DNA of 64,000 bases from contig LNEO01000246.1 in NCBI GenBank assembly GCA_001465015.1, forward strand, positions 1-64,000, read 5' to 3'. Source of the DNA: Deltaproteobacteria bacterium Ga0077539. Its GTDB lineage: Bacteria > Myxococcota_A > Polyangia > Polyangiales > Ga0077539. Every line of letters begins with the position of its first letter. Positions within the stretch are counted from its first letter, which is position 1. Shown here piece after piece: positions 36,886-48,424 of this stretch. Under the pieces are notes generated by a model, which saw nothing but the letters and a program-made list of their open reading frames with translations, was not told the origin of the DNA and made no database searches. A program made the position numbers and the translations under genes.

Positions 36886-39183
36886 CTACGGGGCCAGAAT
36901 CACCGCGCCCCACGACGGAACGGTGAACCGAACCATCCCTCCGGTCACCGTCACGGTCGTCATCGAGAGCCTGTCTCTCAGCACGGTTCCATCGCGAAGC
37001 CCCGCAGCGCCCACGGAGATGTCCAGCGTGCGATCGGCGCCCGCCTTCGAGAGCCCCACGATCGCGACGTTGGTCCCCGCGCGACGCGCGAACGCGAGCG
37101 TCTCTTCCGTGGCCGCGAGCGAGATGTACTCGCCCCGCTGCAGCGCCACGAGCGAACGCCGCGCAGAACCCACCGCGCGAAGGTGCGTCAGCGTCGCGGT
37201 CTCGTCCGGCGACAGCATCGACGGGTCGCGCCACATCCTGCGGTTGTTCGGGTCAGCGCCGCCCCAATCGCCGTACTCGTCTCCGTAGTACAACAGCGGC
37301 GCTCCCGGAATCGTGAGCACCCACGTCATCGCGAGCCGATGCCTCGCATACGCGTCGGGGTTGCGCGGCGCTTCCGCAGGGTTGTCCCACTGGTTGTTGG
37401 GAATCCCGGGATCGAGCCCTGGCCCCTGACCGCGGTACGTCGCGAGCGTGACCATCCGCGACGTGTCGTGGCTCCCGACGTAGGGGGTCATGACCGAGCC
37501 CGGGATGTACTGACGCTGGCTCTGCTGCGTCCAGAAGTCTGCGTGGATCATTCCGCGCGAATCGCTGGAGAAAACGCGATACGGCACTGCGTGATACAGG
37601 ACGAAGTCCGCCTGTCCGTCGAGCCCGAGCGGCCCCATGTAGCGGTTGATCGTGTCGTACTCGTTGCGGTTGCAGTCGACGCCACAATCACCCCAGCCCA
37701 TCGCCGTCTCGCCCGTCAGAAACACGCGGACGCCGGTCGCTTCGAACTCTTCGTGCAGCCTCGCGCGCAGGTTGTACACAGCGATGTCCTCGACGTGCTT
37801 GACCGCGTCCACGCGCAGCCCGTCGAAGTCGAAGTCGCGAATCCAGAACGCCGCGTCGTCCGCGAGCCGCTCGGAGAGCGCCGACACAGACCAGTTCACG
37901 TCCGGCAGGTACTCCGTGAACAAGCAGTCGAGCCTTCGACCGGTCCAGTCGCAGTTGTTCGTGCCGCACACGCAGCCCGTGCGAAACCAATCAGGGTGCG
38001 CGCGAAAGTACTCGTGCTCGTTGTGCACGTGGTTGACGACGTAGTCCTGCAACACGCGGATGCCGTGCCGGTGCGCCTCGGCGATGAGCTCGCGCAGCGC
38101 CGCAGCGCCGCCGAGCCGCGGCTCGACCTCGCGCGCGCGGATCGGCCAGTAGCCGTGGTAGCCCATCACTCGATTGCGCCCGTTCGCCGCGAGAAACGCG
38201 CCATCTGGGTTGCGATTGACGGGAGCGAGCCAGATCGCGCGAACGCCGAGACGATCGAGCGTGCCGTCAGCGACACGGGCGCGCAGACCTTGAAAATCAC
38301 CGCCCTGATAGTCCGCACGCGGGTCGACGCCCATCGTCGGGCGCGCGTCGTTCGACCGATCGCCGTTGGCGAATCGATCGATCATCGCCATGTAGATCGT
38401 CGCGCCCTGCCAGTCGAACGGCTCGGACTCGACCCAGAACACGAGCCGCAAGGGCGTCGCTTCGCGGCCGCGCTGATCGCGGGCCTCGACGATCGCTGTG
38501 TACTTTCCGTCTGCGAGCGAAGCGACGTCGAGGCGCACGGTGCGCGCGCCCGCGTCGATCGCCGGCATCGCGACGGGCGTGCGAACGCCATCGCGAACCA
38601 TCGTCGCGCGAACGCTCATCGGATCCACAGCGACGCCGTCGATTCCGTTCGTCCATCGAACCTCTGCGCGAAAGCGACCTTGCCCTGCCGCGGGTCGCTC
38701 CACAGAGCTCGACACGCGCGTCAGCGAAGGGAGACGACAGTCAGCGACGCTCACGCCCGAGTTCTCGACGCCGCCTACGTACTTGCGTCGCGCAGCGCCC
38801 GGGTCGAGCTGCCAGTCGCCGTCGATCAGCAGTTTGTACCCGTGAAATCCAGGGGGAATCATCACGTCGCCGCGAAAGGTCCCGCCCTCGTTGCGAAGCG
38901 CGACGCCGGGATTCGCCCAGCCGCTCCACTCGCCGGTCACTTCGACGCGACCGATCGTGCGCCCCGAGGGCACGCGATACGAGAAGCTCACAGGGCAGTT
39001 GACCGACGCGCTGCCATCGGAGCCGTCGACGGTCGCGTCCATCCCCGCGCCGTCCGCGGACACGTCCGTGATCGTTCGATCATCTCTCGCGTCCGACGTC
39101 GTCGCGTCGGGGATCAACGGGCGAGGTGACGCGCAGGACACAGCCAACGTCGAGAGCACCAGAACCGGCCAATGGAAGTTCAC
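36886..39183 (-). CDS. Secreted GH13 alpha-amylase lipoprotein with N-terminal CBM48-like domain
   Basis: About 765 residues from GTG 39183; no good Shine-Dalgarno. The lipobox is VSC, followed by an Asp-rich linker. A glycogen-binding type domain (about 65-150) has VEVTGEWSGWANP and GFHGYKLLIDGDW. The GH13 barrel has nucleophile Asp-459 (GLRVDAVKH), acid Glu-492 (FLTGETAM) and Asp-573 (VGSHDTSRM), with DYVVNHVHNEH as region I. A C-terminal beta domain ends the protein. It should cleave alpha-1,4-glucans (starch, glycogen, cyclodextrin or pullulan) at the cell surface. Confidence 0.88.
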   Translation of the reverse strand: MNFHWPVLVLSTLAVSCASPRPLIPDATTSDARDDRTITDVSADGAGMDATVDGSDGSASVNCPVSFSYRVPSGRTIGRVEVTGEWSGWANPGVALRNEGGTFRGDVMIPPGFHGYKLLIDGDWQLDPGAARRKYVGGVENSGVSVADCRLPSLTRVSSSVERPAAGQGRFRAEVRWTNGIDGVAVDPMSVRATMVRDGVRTPVAMPAIDAGARTVRLDVASLADGKYTAIVEARDQRGREATPLRLVFWVESEPFDWQGATIYMAMIDRFANGDRSNDARPTMGVDPRADYQGGDFQGLRARVADGTLDRLGVRAIWLAPVNRNPDGAFLAANGRNRVMGYHGYWPIRAREVEPRLGGAAALRELIAEAHRHGIRVLQDYVVNHVHNEHEYFRAHPDWFRTGCVCGTNNCDWTGRRLDCLFTEYLPDVNWSVSALSERLADDAAFWIRDFDFDGLRVDAVKHVEDIAVYNLRARLHEEFEATGVRVFLTGETAMGWGDCGVDCNRNEYDTINRYMGPLGLDGQADFVLYHAVPYRVFSSDSRGMIHADFWTQQSQRQYIPGSVMTPYVGSHDTSRMVTLATYRGQGPGLDPGIPNNQWDNPAEAPRNPDAYARHRLAMTWVLTIPGAPLLYYGDEYGDWGGADPNNRRMWRDPSMLSPDETATLTHLRAVGSARRSLVALQRGEYISLAATEETLAFARRAGTNVAIVGLSKAGADRTLDISVGAAGLRDGTVLRDRLSMTTVTVTGGMVRFTVPSWGAVILAP

Positions 39184-39256
39184 GCGCTGGATTCTAGCGC
39201 GGGTGCAGAGCGATCATGAAGTCGCGCTTCAGCCGCTGATCGCTCGCTCAAGCCGC

Positions 39257-40543
39257 TCAGCCTGGGATCGTCTGGCAGCCGAACAACACGCGAACCGCCG
39301 TCGTCGATCCCGCGCGAACCGCCGCTTGCGCCTGCTCGCACGACGCTGGGCAGAGCGTGATGCGCCGCGGCGCGCTCTCGTTGTCGTAATACCAGCCGCC
39401 GCTCGCGCCGCAGGCGCCGACGTTGGCGACCTTTCCTGGGCGAGTGGTCGAGCCCGACGATGAGATCTCGACGTTGACCCGAGAGTTGTCGAAGACCATT
39501 CCCATCGGAACCGACGGAATGGCCAGGTCGCACGACACCCTGGAGGTCGTCTCGACCGCCGTTGCGACGCGATCGAAGAAGGGTCCCCACGCCGTCGCGC
39601 CGTCGCAGATGCGCGCCCTGGCGCCGCGCGTCCGTTGCACGAGCGTGGTGTACGTCGGCCCCGACGAGGGCGGCGTCGTCCCGCCCGGATACGTGCAGCG
39701 CACAGAGGGATCGGTGTCCGAGCCCCAGCCGTAGAGCGCGCTGAACGTGTAGCCCGTGAACAGCCCCATCCACGACGCGTCGAGCACGCCCGGCGGCAAC
39801 GTGAAGCTCCGGCTCCTCGGGTTGACCCCGCCCGCGAAGCGCTCGAACTCGTCCGCGGGCATGCGCGACTCGTCGTCGGTCACCACGACGAACGTCTTGC
39901 TGGCGGTCGGCCGCAAGAACGCGCGCCACGACTCGCCGCCGCGCTCTTGGCCAACGCGGTAGCCCTCGGTCTGCGCGAGCGTTCCCAACAGCTGCTCGAG
40001 GGGTTGGGTGCTTCGAATGTCGACGGAGGACTGAAAGAACCGCGGGCCGTTGCCGCAGTTGCTGTCCCCCGCGAGCGGCTGCGGAATGCACACACCGTAG
40101 CGCTGCCCGCCGGCGATGGTCACGGGGTTGGTCCGCGATCGATACGAGACCATCACCACGCGATAGTCGAGCCCGCGCATCCCGATGCGCGCCGCGAAGT
40201 TATTGAGCCCCATGGTCACCTGCCGAATCGCGGGCTCCATGCTCACCGAGTTGTCGACCGCCCAGATGATGTCCACGGGCTGACGCTCGACCGTCGCCAC
40301 CGAACTCACCGCAGCGCACGCCGCGTCGGGGTCGATCGGCATGTTGGGAACATCCGCGGGCTGGATATCCACCGGCACTTGCACATCGCGCGGCGCGGTC
40401 GTGTCCGGCACGACCACATCGACCGTCGCGATGTCGGGCATCCCGCCTTCGTAGCCAGGAGGGCGGCGAAGCGGCTCGTAACAGCTCGCACCGCCGACGG
40501 TGGACACAGCGAGCGCGACCAACAAGCGAAGGCGATCGGTCAT
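39257..40543 (-). CDS. VWA-domain lipoprotein
   Basis: 428 residues. Lipobox GGASC, then a Pro/Asp/Val-rich linker. A VWA domain begins near residue 90 with WAVDNSVSMEPAIRQ, a proper metal-site DxSxS, and continues through FVVVTDDESRM. The remaining Cys-containing region is typical of myxobacterial VWA surface lipoproteins. No enzymatic motif. 73 nt upstream of the amylase gene on the same strand; possibly co-transcribed. Confidence 0.78.
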   Translation of the reverse strand: MTDRLRLLVALAVSTVGGASCYEPLRRPPGYEGGMPDIATVDVVVPDTTAPRDVQVPVDIQPADVPNMPIDPDAACAAVSSVATVERQPVDIIWAVDNSVSMEPAIRQVTMGLNNFAARIGMRGLDYRVVMVSYRSRTNPVTIAGGQRYGVCIPQPLAGDSNCGNGPRFFQSSVDIRSTQPLEQLLGTLAQTEGYRVGQERGGESWRAFLRPTASKTFVVVTDDESRMPADEFERFAGGVNPRSRSFTLPPGVLDASWMGLFTGYTFSALYGWGSDTDPSVRCTYPGGTTPPSSGPTYTTLVQRTRGARARICDGATAWGPFFDRVATAVETTSRVSCDLAIPSVPMGMVFDNSRVNVEISSSGSTTRPGKVANVGACGASGGWYYDNESAPRRITLCPASCEQAQAAVRAGSTTAVRVLFGCQTIPG

Positions 40544-40611
40544 GAATGTTCACGCACGATAGCGCGCTTGCCCGCGCGACGCGCGACTTGTGCTCACGAG
40601 AAGCGTGATCG

Positions 40612-41208
40612 TCACCCAACGGTCACGGTGGGGCGAGGCTTGCCGGCCACCCCGCAAATCGCCGAGAAGAGCGCGTCTGCCGCAGCTAGACCGCGGCCGT
40701 CGAAGGTCTTCGGGTTGGTCCAAAACTCTTCCAAGTGCCGGCGGCCCGCCCGCTCGTAGGAGAAAGCCTTGAGCAGCATGTGAGCCTTGTCGGCGACTCG
40801 AACGATGCGACTCTCGATCGTTCGCCCCGCTTCGAGCTCGTCCCAAAGCGAGAGCGCCCCCTCGCCGAGCAGCGCTTCGACCAGAGAACGCTCGACGCGC
40901 GCGAGCTCGTCGTCGAGCGCCGAGGACTTCACGGGCATCGGAACGTCGCCGGTCCTCGCCTCGGGCGCGTCGTGCACGATCGCCATTCGAAGCACCCGCT
41001 CGCCGTCGACCTCGAGCCCCGAGGCTCGCACGCCATCGACGAGCAACATCGCGACGAGCGCGACGCCAAACGAGTGATCCGCGATGGATTCGCACGGGCG
41101 AACCCCGCGCATGAGCCACCCCGTCCGCGGGAGCTCCGACAGCGGGTCGAGCGCGAGGGCGGACCGAACCGCGCTCGTCGCCCATCGATCGAGCGCTGCG
41201 TCGCTCAC
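40612..41208 (-). CDS. HD-domain hydrolase (YfbR/HDDC2-like)
   Basis: About 198 residues from a GTG that overlaps the preceding stop (GTGA). The HD motif residues are seen in [32 protein letters not shown] and a downstream Asp in [14 protein letters not shown]2/YfbR-type proteins are 5'-deoxynucleotidases or related phosphohydrolases acting on mononucleotides. N-terminal [17 protein letters not shown] matches the family start. Co-translated with the metallo-beta-lactamase protein. Confidence 0.85.
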   Translation of the reverse strand: MSDAALDRWATSAVRSALALDPLSELPRTGWLMRGVRPCESIADHSFGVALVAMLLVDGVRASGLEVDGERVLRMAIVHDAPEARTGDVPMPVKSSALDDELARVERSLVEALLGEGALSLWDELEAGRTIESRIVRVADKAHMLLKAFSYERAGRRHLEEFWTNPKTFDGRGLAAADALFSAICGVAGKPRPTVTVG

Positions 41209-42107
41209 AACGCGAGCCCTTCGGGAGAAGGCCAGCTCTCGCCTGCGGAGAACCGTCCGCTCGCGTCGCGCACCACGCGCGAGAGCGCGCACTCTGCGTC
41301 GTGCGTGAAGAACAACCGACCGTTGCGCGCCGCGAGGTCCGAGAGCAGCGCGTCCTTCTCGTCGATCAAGCGCTCGGGAAATCGGTCGTAGCCCATGGTG
41401 ATCGGCAGGTGAACCCAGGGTCTTCCCGGGATCAGATCCGCGGCGAAGACCACGGCTCCGTTGCTCGAGGCCACCTCCGCGAGGATGAGCCCCGGGGTGT
41501 GTCCGTCGCTGCGATGCAGGCGATAGTCCGGCCCGAGCGTGGGCGATCGATCCCCCTCGACCAGCTCGAGTCGCCCGCTCTGTTCGAGGAGCGGGACCAG
41601 CTCTGGAATGAAGCTCGCTTTGTCTCTCGCGTGTGGGTGCTTCGCGCGCTCCCACGCTTCGCGGCCTACGATGAAGCGCGCCTTCGGAAAGAGCAGCGAG
41701 GGCTTCTTTGCTGCCTCGTACGCAGAGAGCAGCCCGCCAGCGTGATCGAAGTGCAGATGCGAGAGGACGACCGCGTCGATCGTGTCGTGCGGCGCCCCTG
41801 CGGCCTCGAGCGAGCGAAGCAGGACGTGCTCTTCTTCGACGACGCCGAAGCGATCTCTGAGCTTGGGCTCGAAGAAGGCGCCGATGCCCGTCTCGAAGAG
41901 GATCTTGCGCACCGCGCCGTCTGCGTCGCGCTCTTCGACGAGCATCGCGCGGCACGCGAGCGGAATACGGTGACGCTCGTCGGGCGCGATCCATCGCTCC
42001 CACACCGGGCGCGGGGCGTTGCCGAACATCGCGCCGCCGTCCAATCGCTGGGAGTTTCCGAGGATCGCCCAGAGCCTTCGCTGCACCGAGTGGGTGAGAC
42101 TGTCCAT
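41205..42107 (-). CDS. MBL-fold metallohydrolase
   Basis: About 300 residues. The metal motif is [12 protein letters not shown] (HxHxDH), with further ligands in [20 protein letters not shown] and LFFTHDAEC. Start taken at ATG 42107; the frame is open to 42236 but without similarity. Resembles lactonase/YtnP-like single-domain hydrolases, so a lactone or ester could be the substrate, though this is not determined. No signal peptide. First of a two-gene unit with the HD hydrolase. Confidence 0.83.
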   Translation of the reverse strand: MDSLTHSVQRRLWAILGNSQRLDGGAMFGNAPRPVWERWIAPDERHRIPLACRAMLVEERDADGAVRKILFETGIGAFFEPKLRDRFGVVEEEHVLLRSLEAAGAPHDTIDAVVLSHLHFDHAGGLLSAYEAAKKPSLLFPKARFIVGREAWERAKHPHARDKASFIPELVPLLEQSGRLELVEGDRSPTLGPDYRLHRSDGHTPGLILAEVASSNGAVVFAADLIPGRPWVHLPITMGYDRFPERLIDEKDALLSDLAARNGRLFFTHDAECALSRVVRDASGRFSAGESWPSPEGLAL

Positions 42108-42189
42108 CGCTGCCGCGAAGCATGCGCAGTCTCGGCGAGGTCCGTCCACTGCCATGTCTACGGCCAGCACGGGACGGACGGCGCGACGG

Positions 42190-43281
42190 TCACTCCGACA
42201 GCACCGCGAGCATCGCGTCCAAGGACCGAGCGCCAAACTGCCTCGCGTCGTTCGCGGTCCACCCTCGCCCCGCGCCGTTGAACGGAAGCTCGAGCGTCAC
42301 CGACGGACACTCGTAGAACTCGCCGACGAAATTCGCCGCCGAGCGCAGGTCTGCCTCTCCTGGCTCGTCCTCTGGATAGCCGCTCTCGCGGTCGAACTCT
42401 TCCCATCCCTCGGCGAGCGCGTCGACCAGGCGCGCTTCGAGCGCCGCGAGCCGCTCGTCGTAGCTGGGGTTGCCCTCGCTCTTTGCGACAAATGCGCGCG
42501 CGGTCCGCTCGTCGCCGTGCACGTCGATGAACAGGTCCACCGACGATGCTTCGATGGCAGCGCGCAGCGCGACGACCTCGGGGCAAGAGTCATCGTCGTC
42601 GATCCACGCGCGATTCATGTCGGCGCCCGCGGCGTTGACGCGATGGTGTCCGCGCGCCGCCCCATCGGGATTGGCGCAAGGAACAACGGTCACCGTGGCC
42701 TCTGCGCGAAGGGCTTTGACCGTTGGATCGCGCAGGTCGGAGAGGCGCTCGAGCAGCCCGTCCGCGAACCACTCGGCCATCACTTCGCCTGGGTGTTGCC
42801 GGGCGACGATCCACAGCCGCTTGGGGCCTCCGAGCAGCTGCACCGCCCAAAGATCGTTGCCGTCCGGCGTCACGCCGAGCGAGGCCACCGTCGCGCCGCG
42901 CGCGCGGCGCATGCGCGCGAGCAACCGTCTTCTGCGCGCGGGCGTGTACGGCTCCCAGAGCGCAAACTCTGCGAGCTCGACGCCAGCCGGGTGTTGCCAC
43001 GAGAGCTCGGCGCCGTCGAAGGAGGTCTCGATGCGCTCCCACGGGGCACCGTCGAACGACGCGAACACGTTGTAGTCCTCGAGCGCCTCGGGCCAGCTCA
43101 CGCCGTTTGCGTCGAGCCGAACGCCGCCTCCCGCTCCGTCTCGATCGCGCGATCGAAAGGCAAACCACTGGCAAAAGTCTCCCTCGGGGTCGGGCTCGGG
43201 CGCGACGATCACGCCGTCTTCGTCCGAACCGATCACCGTGATGTTGCCGCCGAACAGCTCGTCGTCGATTTCGACCGTCAC
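42190..43281 (-). CDS. M14-family zinc carboxypeptidase (cytosolic carboxypeptidase-like)
   Basis: About 363 residues from GTG 43281. An N-terminal beta-rich domain (about 1-125) ending WEPYTPARR is followed by the M14 core: zinc motif [12 protein letters not shown] (HxxE), CANPDG and [15 protein letters not shown], third ligand in [10 protein letters not shown], and catalytic Glu in SVTLELPF. This layout matches the bacterial relatives of cytosolic carboxypeptidases (subfamily M14B/D). It trims C-terminal residues from peptides or proteins in the cytoplasm. Divergent from the acyl-CoA dehydrogenase gene. Confidence 0.85.
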   Translation of the reverse strand: MTVEIDDELFGGNITVIGSDEDGVIVAPEPDPEGDFCQWFAFRSRDRDGAGGGVRLDANGVSWPEALEDYNVFASFDGAPWERIETSFDGAELSWQHPAGVELAEFALWEPYTPARRRRLLARMRRARGATVASLGVTPDGNDLWAVQLLGGPKRLWIVARQHPGEVMAEWFADGLLERLSDLRDPTVKALRAEATVTVVPCANPDGAARGHHRVNAAGADMNRAWIDDDDSCPEVVALRAAIEASSVDLFIDVHGDERTARAFVAKSEGNPSYDERLAALEARLVDALAEGWEEFDRESGYPEDEPGEADLRSAANFVGEFYECPSVTLELPFNGAGRGWTANDARQFGARSLDAMLAVLSE

Positions 43282-43377
43282 GCGCGCACTCTGCCAAAGC
43301 GATGGCTGCAAACAAGCAGCGCCGAACCTCGCCGCAGTTTCGTAGGGTTTCGAGGTCTTGTACGCTCGCGGCCCTCC

Positions 43378-44556
<1,179 letters not shown>

Positions 44557-44602
44557 GCTTCGCCACTTGTCACCGGGGCGGGACGCGCCATGCTCGCGTT
44601 CG

Positions 44603-45631
44603 ATGAGCGACGACGCGACGACCGTACTCGAGGTCCGGCCACTTGATTTCGTGTGGGATACCGTAGACCCGTTCTTGTTCTGCGTGCACCACGACGACCG
44701 CTATCCGCGTGGCAACGGTGACTTCGGGCCCGCTGTGTCCCTGGCTGGACGCGACATCGGCCAGGACTTCTCGGGGCGGGACGGCTTCAGCATGTACCAC
44801 GGCGACGTGGTGCCGGGATTTCCGCAGCATCCGCACCGGGGATTCGAGACCGTCACCATCGTGCGACGGGGGCTCATCGATCACTCGGACTCGCTCGGCG
44901 CGGCCGCGCGCTTCGGGCGCGGCGACGTGCAGTGGCTCACCGCGGGCAAGGGAATCGTCCACAGCGAGATGTTTCCGCTTCTCGAACGAGACAAGGACAA
45001 CCCGGTCGAGCTCTTTCAGATCTGGCTCAACCTCCCGCCCGAAGACAAGATGGTCGAGCCGCACTTCTCGATGCTGTGGAGCGAGAGCATCCCTCGCCTC
45101 GAGCACCGCGACAGCAACGGCAAGCGCACCGACGTCACGGTGATCGCGGGTGCGCTCGGAGCGCTGCGCCCAGCTGCCCCTCCGCCGCAGTCATGGGCAG
45201 CGCGCCCCGACTCGGACGTCGCGATCTGGACGCTGCGAATGGACCCGGGCGCGACCTACACGCTGCCGCCAGCCAAGAGCACCTCGCGGCGGTCGCTCTA
45301 CTTCTTCGCGGGAGAGAGCGCGTCCATCAGCGGCAAGAAGGTGCGGCCAAAGAGTGGCGCACGGCTGCGCGCGGACGCTGAGTGCGTGATCGAAAACGGC
45401 GCGCTCGAGGGAGAGCTGCTGCTCTTGCAAGCGAGGCCCATCGCCAGGCCGGTCGCCCAGCACGGGCCGTTCGTCATGAATACACGCAGCGAAATCATCG
45501 AGGCGTTCAACGACTATCAGCGGACGCGGTTCGGCGGTTGGCCCTGGCCCTCGGACGGCCCCGTTCACGGCGCAGAGCCCGCCCGCTTCGCGCGTCACGC
45601 CGACGGCCGCATCGAGCGACGCGAGGGCTGA
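44603..45631 (+). CDS. Pirin family protein
   Basis: 342 residues from ATG 44603, 46 nt after the dehydrogenase. The N-terminal cupin has the metal-binding FPQHPHRGFETVT and VQWLTAGKGIVHSEMF, the two hallmark motifs. The C-terminal cupin includes GEGELLLLQA-like residues and the HGPFVMNT pattern typical of pirins. Pirins are iron-containing, some with quercetinase activity. Its 3' end meets the convergent acyl-CoA ligase with only 7 nt between stops. Confidence 0.9.
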   Translation: MSDDATTVLEVRPLDFVWDTVDPFLFCVHHDDRYPRGNGDFGPAVSLAGRDIGQDFSGRDGFSMYHGDVVPGFPQHPHRGFETVTIVRRGLIDHSDSLGAAARFGRGDVQWLTAGKGIVHSEMFPLLERDKDNPVELFQIWLNLPPEDKMVEPHFSMLWSESIPRLEHRDSNGKRTDVTVIAGALGALRPAAPPPQSWAARPDSDVAIWTLRMDPGATYTLPPAKSTSRRSLYFFAGESASISGKKVRPKSGARLRADAECVIENGALEGELLLLQARPIARPVAQHGPFVMNTRSEIIEAFNDYQRTRFGGWPWPSDGPVHGAEPARFARHADGRIERREG

Positions 45632-45638
45632 GCTCGGA

Positions 45639-47273
45639 TCACACGCCCTCGGGCCAGACGTGCGACGCAAAGCGCTGGCGCAGCTCGGTCTTGAGGACCT
45701 TTCCTGTCGCGCCGAGCGGCAGCGCGTCGACGAACACCACGTCGCTCGGCACCCACCACTTCGCGACCTTGCCCTCGTAGAACGCGAGCGCCTCTTCGCG
45801 CGTCAGCTCGTGGCCCGGCTTCTTGACCAGGACGAGCAGCGGACGCTCGGCCCACTTTTCGTGAGCGATCGCGATCACCGCGGCCATCGCCACGGACGGG
45901 TGCTTCATGATCACGTCCTCGAGGTCGAGCGACCCGATCCACTCGCCTCCGGACTTGATCACGTCCTTGGTGCGGTCGGTGATCTTCATGAATCCATGGG
46001 CGTCGATCGTGGCCACGTCGCCCGTGTCGAACCAGCCGTCCGCGGTGAACGCGCCGCTCTCGCTTCGAAAATAGCTGGACGCGATCCAGGCCCCGCGCAC
46101 GTGCAGCGCGCCGAAGGCCTTGCCGTCCCAGGGCAGCTCCTTGCCCGCGTCGTCGACGACGCGAAGCTCGACGCCGTACACGCAGCGGCCCTGCTTGGCC
46201 TTTCGCGTGTACTTCTCGTCCTCGCTCTCGTTCTCGTGCTCGGCGGTCCTTTGGTTGAGCGTCCCGAGCGGGCTCATCTCGGTCATGCCCCAGGCGTGCA
46301 GGATCTCGACGCCGTACTCGCGCTCGAAGCGCTGTTGCAACGCGACGGGCGCCGCGCTCCCGCCGATGACGCAGCGCTTGAGCGTCGAGAACCGAAGCTT
46401 GTTCTGCTCGACGTGCCCGAGCAGTCCCAACCACACCGTCGGGACGCCCGCGCTGAACGTCACGCGCTCGCTCTCCATCAGCTCGTACACGCTCTTGCCG
46501 TCCAACGCCGGGCCGGGAAACACCAGCTTCGCGCCGTTGATCAGCGCCGAGTACGGCAGGCCCCACGCGTTGACGTGAAACATCGGGACGACTGGCAACA
46601 CTGCGTCCGTCGCGTGCAGCCCCATCACGTCCGGCAGCGACGAGGCGTACGCGTGCAGCACCGTCGAGCGATGCGAGTACAGAACGCCCCGTGGATTTCC
46701 AGTGGTTCCTGAGGTGTAGCAGAGGCAGCTCGCGATGTTTTCGTCGAACTCGGGCCACTCGAAGCGGTCGTCCGGCTGCGCCCCGACGAGCTCTTCGTAG
46801 CAGAGCGCGTCGGGCGTCTCGGCCGGCATGTGCTCGCGCCCGCAGAGGACGCCCTTGTGCGTCAGGGACGCCACGTGCAGAGCGACGCCAGCCAACAGCT
46901 TCGCGAACGTCGTGTCGACGAACAGCGCCTTGTCCTCGGCGTGGTTCATGATCCACGCGATCTGCGTGGGGTGAAGCCGCGGGTTGATCGTGTGCAGCAC
47001 CGCGCCGATCCCAGAGACCGCGTAGTAGAGCTCGAGGTGTCGATAGCCGTTCCACGCGATGGTGGCGACTCGGTCGCCGGGCTTGATGCCGAGCGCGATC
47101 AGCGCCTTGGCGAGCTTTCGCGCTCGCGAAGCGAGGTCGCGATATGTGTAACGGTGAATCGCGAGGTCTTCGGCGCGGCGCGAGACGATCTCGCGACCCC
47201 CGTGGGCGCGCTCGGCAAACCTCAGGATCCCCGAGATCAACAGCGGCTGCGCCATCATCAGTCCGTGCAACAT
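45639..47273 (-). CDS. Long/medium-chain acyl-CoA ligase (AMP-binding)
   Basis: About 544 residues from ATG 47273, which has GAGGGAGAG upstream. Motifs: YTSGTTGNPRGVLYSHRS (P-loop), ILHAWGMTEMSP (A5), GWFDTGDVATID (A7), ITDRTKDVIKSGGEWIGS (A8) and ATGKVLKTELR (catalytic Lys). Overall it resembles the fatty-acid ligases of the AlkK type. It activates a carboxylate to acyl-AMP and acyl-CoA. Likely supplies the acyl-CoA dehydrogenase encoded nearby. Confidence 0.9.
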   Translation of the reverse strand: MLHGLMMAQPLLISGILRFAERAHGGREIVSRRAEDLAIHRYTYRDLASRARKLAKALIALGIKPGDRVATIAWNGYRHLELYYAVSGIGAVLHTINPRLHPTQIAWIMNHAEDKALFVDTTFAKLLAGVALHVASLTHKGVLCGREHMPAETPDALCYEELVGAQPDDRFEWPEFDENIASCLCYTSGTTGNPRGVLYSHRSTVLHAYASSLPDVMGLHATDAVLPVVPMFHVNAWGLPYSALINGAKLVFPGPALDGKSVYELMESERVTFSAGVPTVWLGLLGHVEQNKLRFSTLKRCVIGGSAAPVALQQRFEREYGVEILHAWGMTEMSPLGTLNQRTAEHENESEDEKYTRKAKQGRCVYGVELRVVDDAGKELPWDGKAFGALHVRGAWIASSYFRSESGAFTADGWFDTGDVATIDAHGFMKITDRTKDVIKSGGEWIGSLDLEDVIMKHPSVAMAAVIAIAHEKWAERPLLVLVKKPGHELTREEALAFYEGKVAKWWVPSDVVFVDALPLGATGKVLKTELRQRFASHVWPEGV

Positions 47274-47421
47274 CGATGCTCTCCCTCTCGCGCGGCTCTT
47301 CGTGAGCCGACGACAACTCGCGAGAGTGTGCCTCGATCGAAGCCCGCCCGTCATCGCACTTCGAACCGTCACGGCACCGCTCGAACATCATCGTTGCCCG
47401 ACGCATCCCCCCCCGCCATCG

Positions 47422-48189
47422 CTACCCCACGCCTCGCAGCCTGAGCGCTCGAGCGCCGAGCCGCGCCTGTTCGACGACCGTTGACAGCTCGCGCGCCCTT
47501 CTGTCCTCCCTGTGTTTTTGCTGTCGAAAGTGCGCCAGCTCGTCGCCCGCCTCCAGCGCGCGCGGCGCGAAATCCCATCGCGTCCGCCGTTCACCGCAGA
47601 GCCCGAGGACCGAAGCCAGGTGAGCGCTCGCCCACGCCGCGCTCCAGAGCTCGATCGCGATCCGGATCGGCGATCGAAACCCATCGGGGCGCCGCGCAAA
47701 GTACTCGACGCCGTCCCTCCAGCGCCTCGACTGACGATCGATCACCGCGTCGATCGCCGCTGGTGAGCGACGGGCGAGCTCGCGCAGCCGCTCGACACCC
47801 GACGATGACAGACCGCCGCCCGAGTGCTCGAGCGCAGCGACGACGGCCGCGCACTGCTCGCGCTCGGACCTCGCGAACCCCTCGAGCTCGCCCTGCCAGT
47901 GCTCTCGCCGCGCGTGATCGAGCGACGCCCGATCGATGGTCGACCAGGGTCCGTTGGCCATCCCCGCGGCGAGGCAGGTGACGAAGTGTCCGTCGTCCGT
48001 GGCGATGATGCGCGGCCCCAACGTCGCAGCGTCCATCGCCACTGCGACGCGCCGCCCGCCGATCGCCAGGCCCTTGGCCTCGATCGCGCGGAGGATGATC
48101 TCGGGGCGGCGATACAGCTCGAGGGCTACCGCCGCGTGTTCGTCTTCGAACCGAAATAGCCTCGAAAGAAAGTGATCGTCGCGACCCAT
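47422..48189 (-). CDS. Hypothetical protein
   Basis: No family recognised. About 255 residues from ATG 48189, Arg/Ala-rich, with FVTCLAAGMANGPWSTID and RELARRSPAAIDAVIDRQSRRWRDGVEYF. Predicted mostly helical, soluble. The frame remains open to 48588, and codons just upstream of 48189 (to about 48370) have the same G/C-rich third positions, so the start could be as far as 48426; that extension would contain a C8-9 run and the palindrome noted separately. Gene confidence is good, start uncertain. Confidence 0.6.
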   Translation of the reverse strand: MGRDDHFLSRLFRFEDEHAAVALELYRRPEIILRAIEAKGLAIGGRRVAVAMDAATLGPRIIATDDGHFVTCLAAGMANGPWSTIDRASLDHARREHWQGELEGFARSEREQCAAVVAALEHSGGGLSSSGVERLRELARRSPAAIDAVIDRQSRRWRDGVEYFARRPDGFRSPIRIAIELWSAAWASAHLASVLGLCGERRTRWDFAPRALEAGDELAHFRQQKHREDRRARELSTVVEQARLGARALRLRGVG

Positions 48190-48271
48190 GCCGGTGACCT
48201 CGCGACGCGCCTTCTCCACAGGCGCTGGCGAACCGTTGCGCGCGGCGGTTGATTTCGTCGCGGCTCGCGCA

Positions 48272-48300
48272 GGGGGGGGGCGTGGGGACTCGAGTCCCCA
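48272..48300. promoter_or_regulatory. G9 tract and 18-bp perfect palindrome
   Basis: A run of nine G (48272-48280) is followed by TGGGGACTCGAGTCCCCA (48283-48300), an exact inverted repeat. It lies between the divergent hypothetical gene and the monooxygenase gene if the former starts at 48189. It could be an operator for both. If the hypothetical gene begins further upstream it is coding sequence instead. Confidence 0.4.
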
Positions 48301-48424
48301 GTCGCTGAGGACCAGCGGCCCCGCCTCAGGGTCCGCGACGGCGAGGAGCACGATGATCGCCTGCAATTTTCCGAAGCGTTCACGAACACCAATCGTGGCT
48401 TCACCATTGCAGTGGTCACCCTTC

